Origin: a bacterium
GTDB lineage: Bacteria > Gemmatimonadota > Gemmatimonadetes > Gemmatimonadales > Gemmatimonadaceae
NCBI GenBank assembly: GCA_021802745.1
Contig: JAJZRK010000073.1
Location: 1-14,054, forward strand
Length of the DNA stretch: 14,054 nucleotides
Direction: 5' to 3'
Positions 4,532 to 13,631 of the stretch are shown one piece after another. The translations under genes and the position numbers were made by a program. Each line of letters begins with the position of its first letter. The stretch's first letter is position 1. Below the pieces are notes generated by a model. The model was given only the letters and a program-made list of their open reading frames with translations, had not been told where the DNA came from and made no database searches.

Positions 4532-7192
4532 CTACCGCCCAATCAAAAACGCCAGCGCCTCCCCCATCCGCTCCCGCCACGCGGTCTCGTTGTGTTCGGC
4601 CCCGTCAAACACCCGCGTCATCAGGTTGAGCCCATCCCTATATCCGGATGAACGCATGAGCGCGTCGGCCCGCGCCTGATAGGGCCCATACAGCGCATCC
4701 AGCGTCACCGTCCCGTGGTCGAAGTAGAACCGGTGCGTCTTGGGGTCTGGCAGGCGCTCCTTCAGGTACTCGATGAGCGACCCATCGCCCACGGGCGAAT
4801 GGGTCGAAACACACCCGGCCCCGCCGAACACCTGCGGATACTCGGCCACGGCATAACACGAAATGAGTCCGCCCATGCTCGAACCCATCACGACCGTATC
4901 GGTCGGACCGGTCCTGGTGCGATACGTCTTGTCGATGAACGGCTTGAGTTCGGTGACGAGGAACCTGAGGTATGCATCGGACACCACACCGGCGGTGGAC
5001 ATCTTGCGGCCAGGCACCGACATCATGCTGTCGCCTGGCGGCACGGCCTTCTGCGGCATGTACTCCTCGAACCGCTTGGGCGTGTTCCACACCCCCACCA
5101 CGATCGCCGGGCGCACCTTCTTCTGCGCGATGAGCTGCGTCATCGTCTCGTCTATCGCCCAGTCCACACCGGTGTACGACGTGGCGGGGACGAACACGCT
5201 CTGCCCGTCGTGCATGTACAGCACCGGGTATCGCGCCGCCGTGTTCGCCGAGTAGCCGGGCGGCAGCCAGACTTCCACGTGCCGCGCGGCCACATGCTGC
5301 GAGGGGAAGTCGCGATGCATGCGCCGGTCGCCGGTCACGCCAAGCGACGGTCCGGGCACCGTCTCACTGATCACGGCGAAGATGCACGCGCTGCGCCTGG
5401 GCAGGCGCACCGTCACGCCCGTCCCCCACGACGTTGCCGCGCCGCACACACCCAGGAGATCCGCGCCGACTTTGCCAAGTGGAATGCGCGCGTCCACCGC
5501 CGCCGTGTCGTTGTTGATGGCAATCACCGTCGCACCGCGCTGGTACACGTAGAGCTGATCGTCCACCACCAGGTGCCTGATGCGCCCGCCGCGCAGCTCG
5601 GTGCGCTCGGCGCGCAGCTGCAACAGCTTCTGCGTGTGTGCCCAGACCGCCTGCTCGTCCGCCGTGCGCCCGGCCGGCGCGAACGCGTCGCGTGCATCGC
5701 CGGGCCATCCGCCGGGGATCGTGCGCCGGTTGTCGGGGTCGCGCCCGCCGGGGATGGCGATTTCGTCGCCGTAGTAGAGCAGCGGAATGCCGCGCGTCGT
5801 CAACAGGAACGTGGCGGCCAGCTTGAGCCCCTCGACCGTCGCGCCGCGCTCGTTCATGAACCGCTCGACGTCATGGTTGCCGAGGAACGGCGACAGTCGG
5901 TTCGGATCGGGATAGACATGGTCGCGCGCGACCATCATGGCGAGGTTGCGCACCGAACCGCGCCGCGCGAAGACGTCGCGAATGGCGAAGTGGAGCGGAA
6001 AGTCGAACTGGTAGTCCACGCCGGTCTTGATCTTGTCCCAGTTGTTGGTGCCGTCGAGATGGAACGCGATCACCGACGGATCGCCATCGAAGGTCTCGCC
6101 CACCACGCGCAGGGTGGGGTACTCACGCTTGATCGCCGCCATCCACGGCTTCCAGTAGCTGCGCGGCACGTACTGCCACGTGTCCTGGCGAATGCCGTCC
6201 ACGCCCGTCATCCCGATCCACCAGAGCGTGTTCTGGATGATGTAGCGCGCGACCTCTGGGTCGTTCTGGTTGAGGTCGGGGAGGAACCCGCCGAACCATC
6301 CGTCGAGCGTGGCGCGTCGCGTGTTGTCGGTGGAATACGGATCGGCGAGCGCCCATCCCTGCCAGGTGTTCGACAGGTGATTGGCCTTCGTGCCGTTATA
6401 CCAGGTGGGCGTCGGCGGGTCGTTGACCCACGGGTGATATGGGCCCGTGTGGTTAGCGACCATGTCGATGACGACCTTGATCCCTGCCTGGTGCGCGTCG
6501 TCCACCAGTGCGCGATACTCGTCGAGCGTGCCGAGGTGCTCGTCCACCCCGTAGAAGTCGACCGCGCCGTAGCCGTGGTAGTCGGTGACGCCCTGGTTGT
6601 CGTAGCGTTCGACTTCGTTGACGTTGTCGTTGTTGTCGTAGACCGGCGTCATCCAGATGGCGGTGATGCCGAGCGACTTGAGGTACGGGAGCTTCTGGCG
6701 CACACCGGCGATGTCGCCGCCGTAGTAGAAGCGCCCCTTGGTGCGGTCAATCAGCCCCGGCGACTTGGCCGTCCGGTCATTGGACGGATCGCCATTGACG
6801 AACCGGTCGGGCATGATGAGGTACAGCACGTCGTTGACGTCGAAGCCGGCGAAGCGCCCGGCCCTCGGCAGCGGTGCCGACACCGTAAAGTCAAAGCGCA
6901 CCTCGCCCGCAGTGGTGCGCACGCCAATGGGGTAGGCGCCTGGCTTGGTGGTGGCCGGCACGCTCACGTCCACGAGCACGTAGGTGCCGGCTTCATTCAC
7001 CTTCGCGGCACCGCAGCGCAGCGCGGACGGGCAGGCGAGCTTCGCGCCCGTCAGGTGCTGGCCGCGGATGAGCAGCCGCACGGGGTTGATGGAGTGGCCG
7101 GCCCACCAGTTGGGGGGCTCGACCTTGCTCACGACCGGCGCCTGCGCCGACGCCGCAGCGCTGAAGAGAGCCAATGCCACCAAGTATTTCAT
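4532..7192 (-). CDS. secreted GH13 alpha-amylase fused to a C-terminal esterase domain
   Basis: The 886-residue protein begins with a signal peptide (MKYLVALALFSAAASAQA), then an N-terminal Ig-like domain of the cyclomaltodextrinase type (VEPPNWWAGH..., about 24-105). A GH13 catalytic barrel (about 118-530) follows, with region I DMVANH (243-248), nucleophile D337 (GIRQDT), acid/base E366 (VVGE) and D441 (GNHD). A C-terminal amylase sheet reaches about 608. A putative esterase (PF00756-like) fold then spans about 636-886, with GSSMGG (nucleophile S772) and a likely catalytic H867 (AEHNE). It should hydrolyse alpha-glucans outside the cytoplasm; the esterase substrate is unknown. The start ATG overlaps the transporter stop (ATGA). 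An upstream frame extension to 7750 runs antisense-like through the transporter and is not used. Confidence 0.92.
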   Translation of the reverse strand: MKYLVALALFSAAASAQAPVVSKVEPPNWWAGHSINPVRLLIRGQHLTGAKLACPSALRCGAAKVNEAGTYVLVDVSVPATTKPGAYPIGVRTTAGEVRFDFTVSAPLPRAGRFAGFDVNDVLYLIMPDRFVNGDPSNDRTAKSPGLIDRTKGRFYYGGDIAGVRQKLPYLKSLGITAIWMTPVYDNNDNVNEVERYDNQGVTDYHGYGAVDFYGVDEHLGTLDEYRALVDDAHQAGIKVVIDMVANHTGPYHPWVNDPPTPTWYNGTKANHLSNTWQGWALADPYSTDNTRRATLDGWFGGFLPDLNQNDPEVARYIIQNTLWWIGMTGVDGIRQDTWQYVPRSYWKPWMAAIKREYPTLRVVGETFDGDPSVIAFHLDGTNNWDKIKTGVDYQFDFPLHFAIRDVFARRGSVRNLAMMVARDHVYPDPNRLSPFLGNHDVERFMNERGATVEGLKLAATFLLTTRGIPLLYYGDEIAIPGGRDPDNRRTIPGGWPGDARDAFAPAGRTADEQAVWAHTQKLLQLRAERTELRGGRIRHLVVDDQLYVYQRGATVIAINNDTAAVDARIPLGKVGADLLGVCGAATSWGTGVTVRLPRRSACIFAVISETVPGPSLGVTGDRRMHRDFPSQHVAARHVEVWLPPGYSANTAARYPVLYMHDGQSVFVPATSYTGVDWAIDETMTQLIAQKKVRPAIVVGVWNTPKRFEEYMPQKAVPPGDSMMSVPGRKMSTAGVVSDAYLRFLVTELKPFIDKTYRTRTGPTDTVVMGSSMGGLISCYAVAEYPQVFGGAGCVSTHSPVGDGSLIEYLKERLPDPKTHRFYFDHGTVTLDALYGPYQARADALMRSSGYRDGLNLMTRVFDGAEHNETAWRERMGEALAFLIGR

Positions 7193-8505
7193 GCTGCCTC
7201 CGCGCGGTCCTCGACGCGTGTCACGAGGAGGGCGGCGAGCGCGAGGAAGACGCCGCCCGCGACCACCGCCGCCATCCGGTTGTTGTTCAACACGTTGTTC
7301 ATCACCCAGCCGAAGCCGAGTGACGCGACGATCTCGGGAATGACGATGAAGAAGTTGAAGATGCCCATGTAGACGCCCGTCTTTGCTGCCGGTATCGAGC
7401 CGGCGAGGATGGCATACGGCATGGAGAGCGTGCTCGCCCACGCGATGCCGACGCCGACCATCGAGAGGAGGAGCCAGTTGGGGTTCGTGATCACCGACAC
7501 CGAGAGCAGCCCCGCCGAGCCGGCGAGCAGGCACGCAGCGTGCGTGAACTTGCGGCTCGTGCGGTGCGCCAGCGGCGGGAGCAGGAACGCGACGATGAAG
7601 CAGACGAGCGAGTAGGCGCCGAAGCAGACGCCGGCCCATTCGATCCCCTGCTGGTACAGCGGCGACCTGGTGTCGGGGGCGCCGAAGATGTTGGTCGCCA
7701 CGGCGGGGCCGAAGTACAGCCACATGCAGAACAGGCCGAGCCAGGTGCACACCTGCACCAGCGCGAGTTCGCGCATCGTGTCGGGCATCGCGCGGATCGC
7801 CTTGACGATCTCGGCGAAGCCGTGTGCGATGCCGGCACTCTTCTTCTTCTCCGCCTCGAAGGTGGCGAGGTCAACAGGCGGTTTTTCCTTCGTCGTGAGC
7901 ACCGTGTACAGCACCGCGCCCAGGAACGCCGCCGAGCCGATGTAGAACGAGAGGCGCACCGTCGTTGGGATGGCGCCCGAGTCCGCGCCCGACGTGACGC
8001 CGAACCAGTTGGTCATCATCCACGGCAGGGCCGACGCGACCACCGCGCCAATGCCAATGAAGAAGCTCTGCATCGCGAAGCCGCGCGTGCGCTGCGACTG
8101 GGGGAGCAGGTCGGCAACGAAGGCGCGGAACGGCTCCATCGAGATGTTGATAGACGCGTCGAGAATCCAGAGCAGCCCCGCCGCCATCCAGAGTGTGCTG
8201 GAGTTGGGCATCAGGATCAGTGCGCACGAACTGAGTAGAGCCCCTACCAGGAAGTACGGGCGACGTCGGCCGAAGCGCGGCGACCACGTGCGGTCGCTCA
8301 TGTGGCCGATGATGGGCTGCACGATCAGTCCCGTGAGCGGCGCGGCGAGCCAGAGAATCGGGATCTGGTCGGGCTTGGCTCCGAGATACTCGTAGATGGC
8401 GCTCATGTTGGCCATCTGCAGTCCCCAGCCGAACTGAATGCCGAGGAAGCCGAAGCTCATGTTCCAGATGGTCGTGAACGTCGTGGGTCCGGAAGCTTGC
8501 GCCAT
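7189..8505 (-). CDS. MFS sugar transporter, SLC45/maltose-sucrose type
   Basis: The 438-residue hydrophobic protein is consistent with twelve membrane segments. Its loop between segments 2 and 3 reads GHMSDRTWSPRFGRRRP (67-83), the signature of the SLC45/sucrose and bacterial maltose permeases of the GPH/MFS group. A hydrophilic stretch with charged EAEKKK lies in the central loop. Its position between malQ and an exported amylase suggests import of maltose or malto-oligosaccharides at the inner membrane. The ATG at 8505-8503 has an AGGAGC site (8513-8518) that overlaps the stop codon of the upstream fusion gene, so translation is probably coupled. The C-terminal stop overlaps the next start by ATGA. 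Substrate is inferred from motif and context. Confidence 0.88.
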   Translation of the reverse strand: MAQASGPTTFTTIWNMSFGFLGIQFGWGLQMANMSAIYEYLGAKPDQIPILWLAAPLTGLIVQPIIGHMSDRTWSPRFGRRRPYFLVGALLSSCALILMPNSSTLWMAAGLLWILDASINISMEPFRAFVADLLPQSQRTRGFAMQSFFIGIGAVVASALPWMMTNWFGVTSGADSGAIPTTVRLSFYIGSAAFLGAVLYTVLTTKEKPPVDLATFEAEKKKSAGIAHGFAEIVKAIRAMPDTMRELALVQVCTWLGLFCMWLYFGPAVATNIFGAPDTRSPLYQQGIEWAGVCFGAYSLVCFIVAFLLPPLAHRTSRKFTHAACLLAGSAGLLSVSVITNPNWLLLSMVGVGIAWASTLSMPYAILAGSIPAAKTGVYMGIFNFFIVIPEIVASLGFGWVMNNVLNNNRMAAVVAGGVFLALAALLVTRVEDRAEAA

Positions 8506-8516
8506 GTCGGGTGCTC

Positions 8517-11500
8517 CTAGCGGTCGTAGAGATCGACCAGCGCGCGGAGCCGCTGGACGAGATCAGGGGTGCACTGGTCCCACGTGAAACGGAATCCCCA
8601 GTTGCCGGCCTGGCGTCCGGGGAGGTTCATGCGCGCTGCGCTGCCGAGGCCCAGCACGTCCTGCAACGGAATCAGCACGGTGTCGGCCACCGAGGCGAGC
8701 GCGGTGCGGATGAGCGTCCAATGAATCTCATGTCCATCGGTGCCCAGATAGCGCCGCGCGAGATCCTTCTCGTTCGCAATCTCCGTGGCCGTGCGTATCG
8801 AGTCGCCGCCGGGGGTGGAGTTCCACCAGCCGACCGTGGTGTCGTTGTCGTGCGTCCCGGTGTACACCACGCGTGCGCGTGGGTAGGTGTGCGGTTGGAA
8901 GTTGTTGGCCTGGTCGTCGCCGCCAAAGGCGAACTGCAGGATGCTCATCCCCGGGTAGCCGAACTTCTCGCGCAGCGCCTCCACCGCGGGGGTGATCACC
9001 CCAAGGTTCTCCGCGACAATTGGCAGCGGACCGAGCGTGCGCGTGATGACCTCGAAGAGCGCGGCCCCCGGGCCGGGAACCCACTCGCCGTTGACGGCGG
9101 TCGTGTCGGCGCCGGGCACTTCCCAGTACGCCTCGAAGCCGCGGAAATGGTCGATGCGCACCGCGTCGAACATCTCGAAGGCGGCGCGCATCCGGCGCAC
9201 CCACCAGTCGTATCCGGTCTCGCGCAGTTTCTCCCAGTCGTAGATGGGATTGCCCCAGAGCTGGCCCGTCGCGCTGAAGTAGTCAGGCGGCACCCCGGCC
9301 TGCACGGCGGGGCGTCCCTGCGCGTCGAGCTTGAAGAGGGTGCGATTGGCCCAGACGTCGGCCGAGTCGTGCGCCACGTAGATGGGCAGGTCGCCCATGA
9401 GCCGAATGCCGCGGCGATGACAGGCCTGCCGCAGCGCGCGGAGCTGCGAGAAGAACAGGTACTGCTCGCGCCGCCCATGCTCGATGTCGTCGGCCAGCCG
9501 CGTGCGCCACGTGGCGAGCGCGTGCGGGTCGCGCCGCGCCGCGCCGCGCTCCCACGACGTCCACGCCGCGCCGCCGTGCGCGTGCTTGAGCGCCATGAAC
9601 AGCGCGTAGTCGTCGAGCCACCACGCCTGCTCGGCGCAGAAGGCGCGGTACGTATCGTCGGCCGGAATCGCCGCGGTCGCGGCGCGCAGCAGTCGGTGCT
9701 TATGCGGAATCACGCGGCCGAAGTCAACCGTGTGCGCGGGGAAGTCACCGCCTTCGCCCGGCACGTGAATGAGCAGCGGGTTGCCGGCGAACGCCGAGAA
9801 GCACTGGTACGGCGAGTCGCCATAGCCGGTGGGGCCGAGCGGCAACACCTGCCAGAGCGTCGCGCCCGCGGCGTGGAGTACGTCGACGAAGCGATGCGCT
9901 TCGGTGCCCAGGTCGCCGATGCCGTGCGGGCCAGGGAGGGACGTCGGGTGCAGCAGGATACCGGCGCTACGGGGAAACATCATCTGGGCGGCGGGAGCAT
10001 GGTGATGGATGGAGGCGCCGCGGACAGCCGCGGGTGCGGGGTGGCGGGCGCCGGCCGGCGCCGGCGCCGCGTGCGTGATGGCGTGATCCGTCGCGCCGGG
10101 GCCCGCGGGGCGATCCGCGCGTTCGACCACGACTGATGCCGAGCGGGCCGCTGCCGCGATGCTCCCGGGGACGCCGAGTGGCGGGCGCTCGGCGAACGGT
10201 CGCTCGCCCGCCGTATCGAGCACGTGGTGCCAGCGAAAGCCGCGTCGCGGGTGCGGCAGCAGAACCGGGACGTCGCGCGCCGAGCAGTTGAGCACGACGA
10301 CAACGCGATCGGCGGTCGTGAACGACGAACCCTCGGACAGCACCGCGACGAGCACGCGCGCGTCCGGCCCGTCCCAGTCGGACGCGCTCATCTCGGCGCC
10401 ATCGGCGCGGTGCCAGGTGACGTCGGCGAGAGCTGTCATCGGGTCGGTGATGCCCGTGAGCCAGCGGTCGGCGCGCAACGCCGGGTGCTCACGGCGCAGG
10501 GCGACAAGCGCCGAGACGAATGCGACGAGATCGCGATCCGCGTGCTCCCAGTCCAGCCAGGTCAGCGCGCTGTCCTGCGCATAGGCGTTGTTGTTGCCCT
10601 GCTGCGTGCGTCCGCACTCATCGCCCATCGCGAGCATCGGGGTGCCGCGCGAGCAGAGCAGGGTGGCGAGGAGGGCGCGCACATCGCGACGTCGCGCCGC
10701 GATCACGCGGGCGTCGGCGCTGGGCCCCTCGACCCCGTGGTTCCACGAGTGGTTGGCGACGGTGCCGTCGCGGTTGCCCTCGCCGTTCGCCTGGTTGTGC
10801 TTCTCGGCGTACGACACGAGGTCGGCCAGCGTGAAGCCGTCGTGCGCCGCGAGGAAGTTCACCGAGCGCGACGGACTGCGCTGGCGTCGGCGCAGCACGT
10901 CGGCCGACCCGGCGAGGCGTGTCGCCAGCTCGCCGGTGAGGCCCGGCTCGCCGCGCCACCACCGGCGCACCGCGTCGCGGTACTTGTCGTTCCACTCGCC
11001 CCACTCGGCGGGGAATGCGCCCGCCTGGTACCCGCCCGGTCCGACGTCCCACGGCTCGGCGATGAGCTTGAGTGAGCTGAGCAGCGGATCGGCGGCGATG
11101 GCGGCGAGCAGGGGAGCGGCGGGGTCGAAGCCGTGGTCGCGGCGCCCGAGCGTGGACGCGAGGTCGAACCGGAAGCCGTCGGCGCCGGTGGCCTGCGCCC
11201 AGTACCGCAGTGCATCGAGCGCGAGCCGCATGACCGGCCCGCGGTCGAGCGCGAGCGTGTTGCCGCACCCCGTGTCGTCCACGTAGCGGTGCGCCTCACC
11301 AGGGACCGTCCGGTAATACGTCGCGTTGTCGAGGCCGCGCAGCGAAAGCGTGGGGCCCTTTGCGTCGCCCTCGCCGCTGTGATTGAGCACGACATCGAGC
11401 AGCACTTCGAGGCCCGCGCGCTGGAGCGCCGCGACGGCGTCGCGCAGCTCCTCCATGCCGCCGGGGGAAAGCCGCGGGTCGGGGACGAACCAGGCCACGG

Positions 11501-12170
11501 GATTGTAGCCCCAGTAGTTGGTGAGTCCGGCTCGCGCGAGATGCGGCTCGTCCACCGCCGCGGCAAGCGGCATGAGTTCGATGGTGGTCACCCCAAGTCC
11601 ACGCAGATGCTCAATCACCGCGGGGTGTGCAAGCGCCGCGCACGTGCCGCGGATGGCGGGCGGCACGTCGGGGTGCAGCTTCGTGAGGCCGCGCACGTGC
11701 AGCTCGTAGATGAACGTCTCGCCCCACGGCACGTGCCGTCGCGCAGCGTCTGGTGGAGCGAGCGGTGGCACGGCCACGCCCTTCGGCACAAAGGAGGCGC
11801 TGTCTTCGGCGCTGCGCGAACCATCGGCCAGCTCGCCGAGCATCGCCGGGTGAAAGGCAAAGGCGCGGTCGAGCGCGCGTGCGTACGGATCCACCAGCAG
11901 CTTCGCCGCATTGAAGCGATGGCCTTCGTGCGGGGCGTACGGGCCGTGCGCGCGAAAGCCGTAGCGCGCCCCCGCCGTGACCCCCTCGACGAAACCGTGG
12001 AAGACGTCGCCCGTGCGGGCCGGCAGTTCAACGCGGGTCTCGCGGTCGTCGTCGTCGAAGAGGCAGAGCTCGATGCGTTCCGCGTGCGCGGAGAAGACGG
12101 CGATGTTGGCCCCGTCAGCGCCGAGCGTGAGGCCCAGCGGTTCGGGCGTCCCGGTACGCACGCGCGGCAT
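8517..12170 (-). CDS. glgX-malQ: glycogen debranching enzyme GlgX fused to 4-alpha-glucanotransferase MalQ
   Basis: One uninterrupted 1217-residue frame contains two complete enzymes. Residues 1-680 are a GlgX/isoamylase-type GH13 enzyme: a CBM48-like N-terminal domain (about 8-95), ELHVRG at 156, and catalytic D336 (GFRFD), E372 (IAEPW) and D444 (AAHDG). Residues 730-1217 are a GH77 amylomaltase with HPTSLPGPHGIGDLG (741-755), D1007 (VRIDHF), E1054 (VAENLG) and D1108 (GTHDND). They are joined by a Pro/Ala/His-rich linker (about 683-728). GlgX cleaves alpha-1,6 branches of phosphorylase-trimmed glycogen and MalQ rearranges the released malto-oligosaccharides, so the fusion couples successive steps in the cytoplasm. 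The ATG is three bases after the glgA stop. An internal ATG at 9983 lacks a good ribosome binding site. Confidence 0.93.
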   Translation of the reverse strand: MPRVRTGTPEPLGLTLGADGANIAVFSAHAERIELCLFDDDDRETRVELPARTGDVFHGFVEGVTAGARYGFRAHGPYAPHEGHRFNAAKLLVDPYARALDRAFAFHPAMLGELADGSRSAEDSASFVPKGVAVPPLAPPDAARRHVPWGETFIYELHVRGLTKLHPDVPPAIRGTCAALAHPAVIEHLRGLGVTTIELMPLAAAVDEPHLARAGLTNYWGYNPVAWFVPDPRLSPGGMEELRDAVAALQRAGLEVLLDVVLNHSGEGDAKGPTLSLRGLDNATYYRTVPGEAHRYVDDTGCGNTLALDRGPVMRLALDALRYWAQATGADGFRFDLASTLGRRDHGFDPAAPLLAAIAADPLLSSLKLIAEPWDVGPGGYQAGAFPAEWGEWNDKYRDAVRRWWRGEPGLTGELATRLAGSADVLRRRQRSPSRSVNFLAAHDGFTLADLVSYAEKHNQANGEGNRDGTVANHSWNHGVEGPSADARVIAARRRDVRALLATLLCSRGTPMLAMGDECGRTQQGNNNAYAQDSALTWLDWEHADRDLVAFVSALVALRREHPALRADRWLTGITDPMTALADVTWHRADGAEMSASDWDGPDARVLVAVLSEGSSFTTADRVVVVLNCSARDVPVLLPHPRRGFRWHHVLDTAGERPFAERPPLGVPGSIAAAARSASVVVERADRPAGPGATDHAITHAAPAPAGARHPAPAAVRGASIHHHAPAAQMMFPRSAGILLHPTSLPGPHGIGDLGTEAHRFVDVLHAAGATLWQVLPLGPTGYGDSPYQCFSAFAGNPLLIHVPGEGGDFPAHTVDFGRVIPHKHRLLRAATAAIPADDTYRAFCAEQAWWLDDYALFMALKHAHGGAAWTSWERGAARRDPHALATWRTRLADDIEHGRREQYLFFSQLRALRQACHRRGIRLMGDLPIYVAHDSADVWANRTLFKLDAQGRPAVQAGVPPDYFSATGQLWGNPIYDWEKLRETGYDWWVRRMRAAFEMFDAVRIDHFRGFEAYWEVPGADTTAVNGEWVPGPGAALFEVITRTLGPLPIVAENLGVITPAVEALREKFGYPGMSILQFAFGGDDQANNFQPHTYPRARVVYTGTHDNDTTVGWWNSTPGGDSIRTATEIANEKDLARRYLGTDGHEIHWTLIRTALASVADTVLIPLQDVLGLGSAARMNLPGRQAGNWGFRFTWDQCTPDLVQRLRALVDLYDR

Positions 12171-12173
12171 CGG

Positions 12174-13631
12174 TCAGCCTGTGCGCGCGGCCGCGAGCGC
12201 GCGGAAGAGCGCCGCGTACTGCTGGGCCGGTCGCGTCCACGAGACGTCGGTCTTCATGCCACGGCGCTGCATCTGCTGCCAGGCGCGCGGGTCGTGCCGC
12301 AGCGACGCCACGCGCTCCAGCGCGAAGCCGAGGGCGTCACTGGAGTCTGGCGCAAACACGACGCCGGTGCCGGCGTCGGCGGCCTGCGCCAACTCGTTGG
12401 CGTCAATCACCGTGTCGGCCAGCCCGCCGGCGCGCGCGACGACGGGAACGGCGCCATAGCGCAGCGCACACAGCTGCGTGAGTCCGCACGGCTCGAAGCG
12501 CGACGGCACGAGCAGCGCGTCCACGCTCCCCTGGATCTGGTGCGCGAGCGACTCGTCGTAGCCGATCGTCACGGCCACGCGGTCGGGTGCGGCGGCGGCC
12601 GCCTGCGCGAGCTGCTCCTCGAGGGCGAAATCGCCCGAACCGAGCAGCGCGAGCTGACCGCCCTGCGCGAGCAGGGCCGGCAGCGCCTCGGGGAGAAGGT
12701 CCATGCCTTTCTGCCACGTCAGACGGCTGACGACGCCCACGAGCAGCGCGTCGGGATCGGGGGCGAGCCCGGTGCGCGCCTGCAGCGCCACGCGGTTTGC
12801 CGCGCGCCGGCCGAGACGCCGCGCATCGTAGGAGGCCGCGAGGTGCGCATCGGTGGCGGGATTCCAGACGTCCGTGTCCACGCCGTTGAGAATACCCGTC
12901 AACTCGCTCGCGCGATGACGGAGCAGGCCGTCGAGTCCCATGCCGTGAGCGGGCGAGCGAATCTCCGCGGCGTAGGTGGGCGATACCGTGGTGATGCGAT
13001 CGGCGAGGGCGAGCCCCGCCTTGAGGTAGCCGATGTCCCCGTAGTACTCCACGCCGTGGGCGCTGAACGCCTGCGGCGGCAGGCCGATGTCGGCGAGCAG
13101 TTCGCGCGGGAACTTGCCCTGGAAGGCGAGGTTGTGCACGGTCATCACCGTGCCCGGCCGCGCCCCGCCGCGATAGTGCAGCAGGGCAATGGCGATGGCC
13201 CCCTGCCAGTCGTGCGCATGCACGATGTCGGGCGTGAACGCCGGCACCGCCCCCTGCGCAACGTCGGCGGCGGCGGTGCCGAGCGCGGCGAAGCGCTGCG
13301 CGTTGTCCGGCCAGTCCGTGCCGTCGGGCGCGACGTACGGGTTGCCGCCGCGCGCGAAGAGGTGCGGCGCGTCGAGCACGAGCAGGTCGAGCCCGCCGGC
13401 TCGTCCGGCCAGCACGTGCGCCGGCGCGCCGTGCAGGTAGTCGTACGAGCGCACGATGGTGCGGTCGTGAAGCGCCTCGATGACGGCCGCGTATCCGGGA
13501 ATCAGCGTGACGGTGTGGATGCCCTCGCGGGCCAGCGCGGCCAGCAGGGCGCCGACGACGTCGCCGAGTCCGCCCGTCTTGACGAGCGGAAACGCCTCCG
13601 ACGCGACGGACAGCACCCGCAGGGCGCTCAT
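12174..13631 (-). CDS. glgA: glycogen synthase (ADP-glucose), GT5
   Basis: The 485-residue protein is a standard-length bacterial glycogen synthase, transferring glucose from ADP-glucose to the growing alpha-1,4 chain. Visible motifs are the substrate-binding KTGGL (18-22), HAHDWQ (138-143), TVHNLAFQG (164-172), SRLTWQKG (302-309) and the C-terminal [12 protein letters not shown] (376-387, with conserved E380). The start ATG overlaps the glgC stop (ATGA), and the stop lies three bases before glgX-malQ, so the genes are almost certainly translated from one message. No changes at key residues were noticed. Confidence 0.95.
   Translation of the reverse strand: MSALRVLSVASEAFPLVKTGGLGDVVGALLAALAREGIHTVTLIPGYAAVIEALHDRTIVRSYDYLHGAPAHVLAGRAGGLDLLVLDAPHLFARGGNPYVAPDGTDWPDNAQRFAALGTAAADVAQGAVPAFTPDIVHAHDWQGAIAIALLHYRGGARPGTVMTVHNLAFQGKFPRELLADIGLPPQAFSAHGVEYYGDIGYLKAGLALADRITTVSPTYAAEIRSPAHGMGLDGLLRHRASELTGILNGVDTDVWNPATDAHLAASYDARRLGRRAANRVALQARTGLAPDPDALLVGVVSRLTWQKGMDLLPEALPALLAQGGQLALLGSGDFALEEQLAQAAAAAPDRVAVTIGYDESLAHQIQGSVDALLVPSRFEPCGLTQLCALRYGAVPVVARAGGLADTVIDANELAQAADAGTGVVFAPDSSDALGFALERVASLRHDPRAWQQMQRRGMKTDVSWTRPAQQYAALFRALAAARTG

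Noticed and set aside
4715..7372. Plus-strand open frame of 885 codons
   Set aside because: It is antisense to the amylase-esterase gene, has Arg/His/Val-rich content typical of reverse frames in high-GC DNA, and shows no recognisable motif.
7193..7750. 186-codon upstream extension of the amylase frame
   Set aside because: It lies inside the transporter gene in another frame and is Arg/His-rich. The ATG at 7192 has a signal peptide and the ATGA overlap.
9981..9983. Separate malQ start at the internal ATG
   Set aside because: The frame is continuous from glgX with no stop and no convincing ribosome binding site upstream, so a fusion is the simpler reading.
8511..10136. Plus-strand open frame of 541 codons
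   Set aside because: It is antisense to the MalQ half of the fusion and shows no domain pattern.
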